64,000 bases of DNA, taken from assembly GCA_036262035.1 (NCBI GenBank), contig DATAJS010000003.1, forward strand, positions 217,400-281,399, written 5' to 3'. The notes beneath the pieces are model-generated. The model was not told where the DNA came from and ran no database searches. It saw only the letters and a program-made list of their open reading frames with translations. The stretch is from Burkholderiales bacterium (GTDB lineage Bacteria; Pseudomonadota; Gammaproteobacteria; Burkholderiales; SG8-41). Position 1 is the stretch's first letter. Each line of letters opens with the position of its first letter. Positions 61,081-64,000 of this stretch are shown here, one piece after another. Both the position numbers and the translations under genes were made by a program.

Positions 61081-61383
61081 TCAGCCGGGCCCCTTTGCCG
61101 CCTGCTCGTAGTGGAACACGCTCGGAAACGGATCGTAGAAGTGGTGCAGCAACGTGCGCCACTGCTGGTATTCCGGCGACTTCCGGAAACCCTCTTCGTG
61201 CGCCGCGACGCTGTCCCAGCGCACCAGGAGCAGATACTGGCCTTCGCGCTCGAGACAGCGTTGGAGCTCGTGAGAACGATAGCCCGGCATCGCGGAAATA
61301 ATGAGCTGCGCCTCGCGAAACGCGGCTTCGAACGCGGCCGACTCGCCAGACCGTACTTGCAAAAGCGCTGCCTCGAGAATCAT
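61081..61383 (-). CDS. antibiotic biosynthesis monooxygenase (ABM) domain protein
   Basis: 100 residues: MILEAALLQVRSGESAAFEA, AQLIISAMPGYRSHELQRCL, EREGQYLLLVRWDSVAAHEE and WRTLLHHFYDPFPSVFHYE. Dimeric alpha-beta barrel of the ABM/YgiN type, which includes quinone oxidoreductases and heme-degrading enzymes. ATG overlaps the stop of the upstream hypothetical gene by 4 bases. Confidence 0.88.
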   Translation of the reverse strand: MILEAALLQVRSGESAAFEAAFREAQLIISAMPGYRSHELQRCLEREGQYLLLVRWDSVAAHEEGFRKSPEYQQWRTLLHHFYDPFPSVFHYEQAAKGPG

Positions 61384-61796
61384 GCGGGCCAGTCAACGCC
61401 ATGTGGGGCGGCGATCAGCGAGCCGCCGGCTTCGGCGGCGGCATCGCTTGCGACAAACCGAGGTTGCCTAAAGTCCGAAAATGCGAAGAGGCCGCGTGGA
61501 TGCGCCTTGCCGGAGGGGTACTCCAGCTCTATGGAGCGCCTGTCGCGGCCGAAGCGATACTGCAAGTACCCTGTCGCTGCCGACAAATCCCTCGAGGCGC
61601 ATACCGACAATAGTTTCTTCCCGACCGTACAGGTGTATATGACGCGCTCGGCCGGCTTGCACAACGAGGCGGATTGCGGTGGGCGCTCCGCGGCGTGCGC
61701 AGCGTTGATGAGTGCGGAGAGTAACGATGCCGCCTGCAACGCGGTGCTACGCCGCAAGCGGCTTGCGCGCAGCGATGATTGGCTGGAAAAAGACAT
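61380..61796 (-). CDS. hypothetical secreted protein, probably degraded at its C-terminus
   Basis: 138 residues with a signal peptide (LRRSTALQAASLLSALINAA, cut near AHA-AERPP) and a core VIYTCTVGKKLLSVCASRDL, SAATGYLQYRFGRDRRSIEL, which I associate with a short periplasmic family. The last 35 residues (FSDFRQPRFVASDAAAEAGG) do not look like it, so the end may be out of frame. The first ATG (61796) lies inside the methyltransferase remnant; a TTG near 61757 is an alternative. The stop overlaps the ABM start (ATGA). Confidence 0.5.
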   Translation of the reverse strand: MSFSSQSSLRASRLRRSTALQAASLLSALINAAHAAERPPQSASLCKPAERVIYTCTVGKKLLSVCASRDLSAATGYLQYRFGRDRRSIELEYPSGKAHPRGLFAFSDFRQPRFVASDAAAEAGGSLIAAPHGVDWPA

Positions 61797-62502
61797 CGTC
61801 TATCCGGCGCACCCGCTCGAAACCGGCCTCGAGCATCAGTTCGGTGAGACGCTCGATCGACACGGCATAGTAGGACGAGCGAAAAACGTGCGTCGTGCAC
61901 GGACTCGGCCCGTCCTCGACGAAATAGAAGAGTAGATCGTAGATCTCACCGCGCCACTCCCACAGCTGGAACAGCAACCAGCGCTTGCCATTCTCGATCC
62001 GCACGCCGTGCGGCTTTAGCTGGACCCCGCCACGTTCCGAGGCTGCGTAGTCCCTGACGGAGATCAGACACAGTCCGCCGGGCCGTAGAGTCTCGAGGAA
62101 CTGGTGTATGGCTTCACCGATGGCTTCGTCGCTCAGCAGATGCGGCAATGAATTGTCCGCACAAAGCACCACATCGAAGTCGCCTTCCGTCCCGGCGAGT
62201 GCGGCGCGCATATCGGCCACACTGAAGTCAATGGGCAGGTTTCGAGAGGCGGCCTCCCGGCGCGCGCGTTGCACGGCGCCGGCGGACAAGTCCGAAGCGG
62301 TGACTCGATGCCAGAGCCGCTAACCCGAGGGATTGCGTTCCGATACCGCAGGCACATCGCGAATGCGATGCTGCGCCTCACCGAGAGCCGAGCGGATGAT
62401 CGAATCCAGGGCGGTTGCCTGGCGCTTGACGCTCGCCTCCCAATCTTCGTAGACCAGGTGGTACAGTGGAGCAAGGTCGTCGTAGAAGTTCGCAGGGCAC
62501 AC
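61747..62502 (-). pseudogene. class I SAM-dependent methyltransferase with two frameshifts
   Basis: The N-terminal frame reads FYDDLAPLYHLVYEDWEASV to HRIRDV, then goes out of frame and stops at 62320. The SAM-binding motif ACGIGTQSLGLAAL appears in another frame for about 45 bases, and the C-terminal part (TASDLSAGAVQRARREAA, FDVVLCADNSLPHLLSD, ending FFQPIIAARKPLAA) is back in the first frame. One missing base near 62358 and two near 62313 explain this. The gene would then be about 250 codons long. It is a decayed gene or a pair of sequence errors. Confidence 0.75.
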
Positions 62503-62597
62503 GTTTCGTCAGGGTTCCTAACGATTGCGATTTGCGCACTCAGGCGCCGTGATCGTCGCGGCCATATTTGCGCGTAAAGTCCCGGTCATGCCTCGAC

Positions 62598-62699
62598 TCC
62601 CATCACCGGCCGCCATAGCCAACTAAGAGCGTGAGCGGAATCAGCGTCATCAACACCAACAATCCGACATAATTGAACTGGACGCCCCACCCGGTGAAG
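62598..62699 (-). other. short hydrophobic reading-frame remnant
   Basis: Minus-strand frame reading AAYFTGWGVQFNYVGLLVLM, TLIPLTLLVGYGGR, stop. It looks like the end of a small membrane protein but has no start of its own, as it abuts the IS3 fragment. Could be a scrap left by an insertion or chance. Confidence 0.3.
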
Positions 62700-62792
62700 T
62701 ACGCCGCTCAACTTGACTGCAGTCGCCTTGAATTGATCGCCGTATCTTTCGACTTTACGCGGTCCTGCTTTTGCCGTTTTTCCCTCGAGCTG
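62700..62792 (-). mobile_element. IS3-family transposase OrfA remnant
   Basis: About 31 codons, QLEGKTAKAGPRKVERYGDQ then FKATAVKLSGV, match the N-terminus of IS3/IS911-type OrfA (helix-turn-helix transposase part), without a start codon and broken off after SGV. There is no OrfB nor inverted ends nearby, so it is a decayed fragment. Confidence 0.5.
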
Positions 62793-62888
62793 TTAGCCCA
62801 AGGTGTCAACGTTTTCGGGGGACTTACCGTGTCCGCCGCAGCAGTGAGTTGGGCGTCATCTTAGTCCCTCAGATTGGACGAACAACGT

Positions 62889-63140
62889 TCAGCGGTGCGG
62901 GCATCCTGGCCAACAGCACGGTCTCCGCATGCCTCCGCGCAATTTGTCTATGCCGACCTCGATGCGGCGCTTCCTCGTCTCTTCTTTCTTAGCCGATGTG
63001 ACCCAACAGATCCACTCGTTTCGCGCGAGTGGCGTGATGTCGGTCCAAAGGTGTTTTGCGGCGGCGTCAGATTCAATAGCTTTCCGCAAATCGGCTGGAA
63101 GCTTGTGCACCGTACCGTGCGCGAGCTTTGGAGAAGTCAT
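62889..63140 (-). CDS. YdeI/OmpD-associated-family small protein
   Basis: 83 residues from ATG 63140 (MTSPKLAHGTVHKLPADLRK), then AKHLWTDITPLARNEWICWV, TSAKKEETRKRRIEVG and the conserved Cys-rich end RRPCCWPGCPHR. This is the short form of the YdeI/OmpD-associated (bacteriocin-protection) family. It seems intact although its surroundings are decayed. An upstream in-frame ATG (63173) adds 11 residues. Confidence 0.85.
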   Translation of the reverse strand: MTSPKLAHGTVHKLPADLRKAIESDAAAKHLWTDITPLARNEWICWVTSAKKEETRKRRIEVGIDKLRGGMRRPCCWPGCPHR

Positions 63141-63487
63141 ATGTCGAACCGTACCTTTGATGCCCAACGCCATGTTCAGCGGCGCGCGTCGGCGGCAATG
63201 CCGCCGACTTCACGTCCGCTGCAACTGAATATAGAGAGTCCGTTCTGGTTCGGAGTGATACTCATCACAGCCGGCAGGTATCTGCTGGTCGAACCAGGAC
63301 ATGCGCCCGCGGACTACGAATATCCAACTAGCAGCATGCTGATGCTCACTAACTTACATTCGAGTCCGCGGGTGCGCCGGGCGCTCAACGAATACTCAGG
63401 GTATGCCCTGCACGGCCCCCTATATTGCCTTCGCTCAGCCCGGCTCGCACGTCCTGGCCTCCAACTTTAGCACCGAGGAGGTTCCTC
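63141..63487. other. 347-base stretch without a recognisable gene, lower GC
   Basis: Only overlapping short frames with no family features. The composition is visibly less GC-rich than most of the window. It probably includes the promoter of the YdeI-like gene and the left end of the IS110 element, whose boundary I cannot place because IS110 elements lack terminal inverted repeats. Confidence 0.5.
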
Positions 63488-64000
63488 ATGAAATCGTCAG
63501 CTGATCAGAGCTATGCTGCTTTCGTCGGGATCGATTGGGCCGATCAGAAGCACGACATTTGTTTGAAGGCTGCCGCCAGCGGCGAGTACGAGCGTAGCGT
63601 CATCGCGCACCAGCCCGAAGCGATAGAGCGATGGGCGGGGGAGCTGCGGGAGCGCTTCGCTGGCCGGCCGATCGCCGTGTGCCTGGAGATTGCCCGCGGC
63701 CCGCTGGTGTCTGCGCTGCGGCGACATGACTTCTTGGTGCTGTTCCCCGTGAACCCGACCACGCTTGCCAACTACAGGTCGACCTTTTGCGTGAGCGGCG
63801 CCAAGGACGATCCGACCGACGCCGAGCTCGCGCTCGACCTGCTGCTGCGCCATCCCGAGAAATTGTGTGTGTTACGGCCGCAGAGCGGCGCCATGCGCAA
63901 GCTCGAGAAGCTCGTCCAGCAGCGGCGCATGTTGGTCGACGAAGTGCGGCGTGTCACCAATCGAATGACGGCAGCGCTGAAAGAGTACTTTCCTCAGGTG
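63488..64000 (+). CDS. IS110-family transposase, N-terminal part (runs off the right edge)
   Basis: 171 codons of an open frame: MKSSADQSYAAFVGIDWADQ, KHDICLKAAASGEYER, CLEIARGPLVSALRR and SGAKDDPTDAELALDLLLRH. These are the RuvC-like DEDD catalytic segments (GIDWADQKHD; CLEIARG; DDPTDAE) of IS110 transposases. IS110 elements insert site-specifically and in several cases use an element-encoded bridge RNA from the non-coding end. GAGGAGG precedes ATG 63488. The C-terminal domain is beyond the window. Confidence 0.92.
   Translation, partial: MKSSADQSYAAFVGIDWADQKHDICLKAAASGEYERSVIAHQPEAIERWAGELRERFAGRPIAVCLEIARGPLVSALRRHDFLVLFPVNPTTLANYRSTFCVSGAKDDPTDAELALDLLLRHPEKLCVLRPQSGAMRKLEKLVQQRRMLVDEVRRVTNRMTAALKEYFPQV

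Noticed and set aside
62320..62322. In-frame TAG in the methyltransferase as a possible pyrrolysine codon
   Set aside because: The preceding 45 bases are already out of frame with the SAM motif, so the TAG is a product of the frameshift, not a recoded site.

Overview
The window is about 64 kb of high-GC DNA with a typical betaproteobacterial gene set: several orphan Bug-type (tripartite tricarboxylate) substrate-binding proteins, DUF3617 and DUF3185 proteins, a MmgE/PrpD protein, CocE-type hydrolases, UbiD, and many dispersed short repeats at gene ends. An uncultured or environmental Betaproteobacterium (Burkholderiales or relatives) is the best guess. This rests on protein character only, because there is no rRNA or tRNA in the window.

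Layout. 1-12.9 kb: a truncated membrane protein, a glutaredoxin-DinB protein, glycogen phosphorylase, a bicupin, TPM and VWA membrane proteins, an OsmC protein with a ClpP-like serine protease, a TauD-type dioxygenase, and a hybrid peroxiredoxin-glutaredoxin followed directly by a lipoamide-dehydrogenase-like flavoprotein. 13-17.6 kb: metabolic genes (Bug protein, MmgE/PrpD, PstS-like protein, D-2-hydroxyacid dehydrogenase). 17.6-20.3 kb: a compact operon of radical SAM/SPASM enzyme, PqqD-like peptide-binding domain, a Trp-rich protein of unknown family and a zinc metalloprotease. 20.4-25.3 kb: a cyclase-ATPase signalling protein, an NnrU-like membrane protein and an unusual Bug protein. 25.3-29.8 kb: an ECF42-type sigma factor with three DGPF (YCII) proteins, a VOC protein, a beta-propeller protein and a MoaD-like protein. 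30-36 kb: CocE hydrolase, dehydrogenase, then hsp20-lon behind a textbook heat-shock promoter. 36-39 kb: a type III polyketide synthase, methyltransferase and FAD oxidoreductase cluster. 39-52 kb: catabolic enzymes, two more Bug proteins, a ThDP enzyme and a second CocE/dehydrogenase pair. 52-61 kb: small housekeeping and hypothetical genes including a divergent Hfq-like protein, Nudix, ROK kinase, S4 protein and PhoD. 61-64 kb: decayed, lower-GC DNA with a frameshifted methyltransferase, an IS3 remnant and an IS110 transposase running off the end.

The strongest hidden signal is two reading frames, both with good ribosome binding sites, in which an in-frame TGA sits exactly where the family has its redox-active cysteine: UxxC in the glutaredoxin domain (TGA at 695-697) and the peroxidatic position of OsmC (TGA at 8516-8514, minus strand). 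Each TGA is followed at about 20 nt by a short hairpin with G in its small apical loop, as expected of a bacterial SECIS element. Conventional gene calling would break both genes. Together they suggest that the organism inserts selenocysteine into thiol-redox proteins. The genes for the Sec machinery are not in the window.

The second system of interest is the radical SAM/PqqD/Trp-rich protein/metalloprotease operon, which has the parts list of a peptide- or protein-modifying (RiPP-like) pathway but matches no named pathway I know. A third is the ECF42-type regulon, where two near-identical promoter sites (TGTCGA-N17-CGAC) can be read directly from the sequence.
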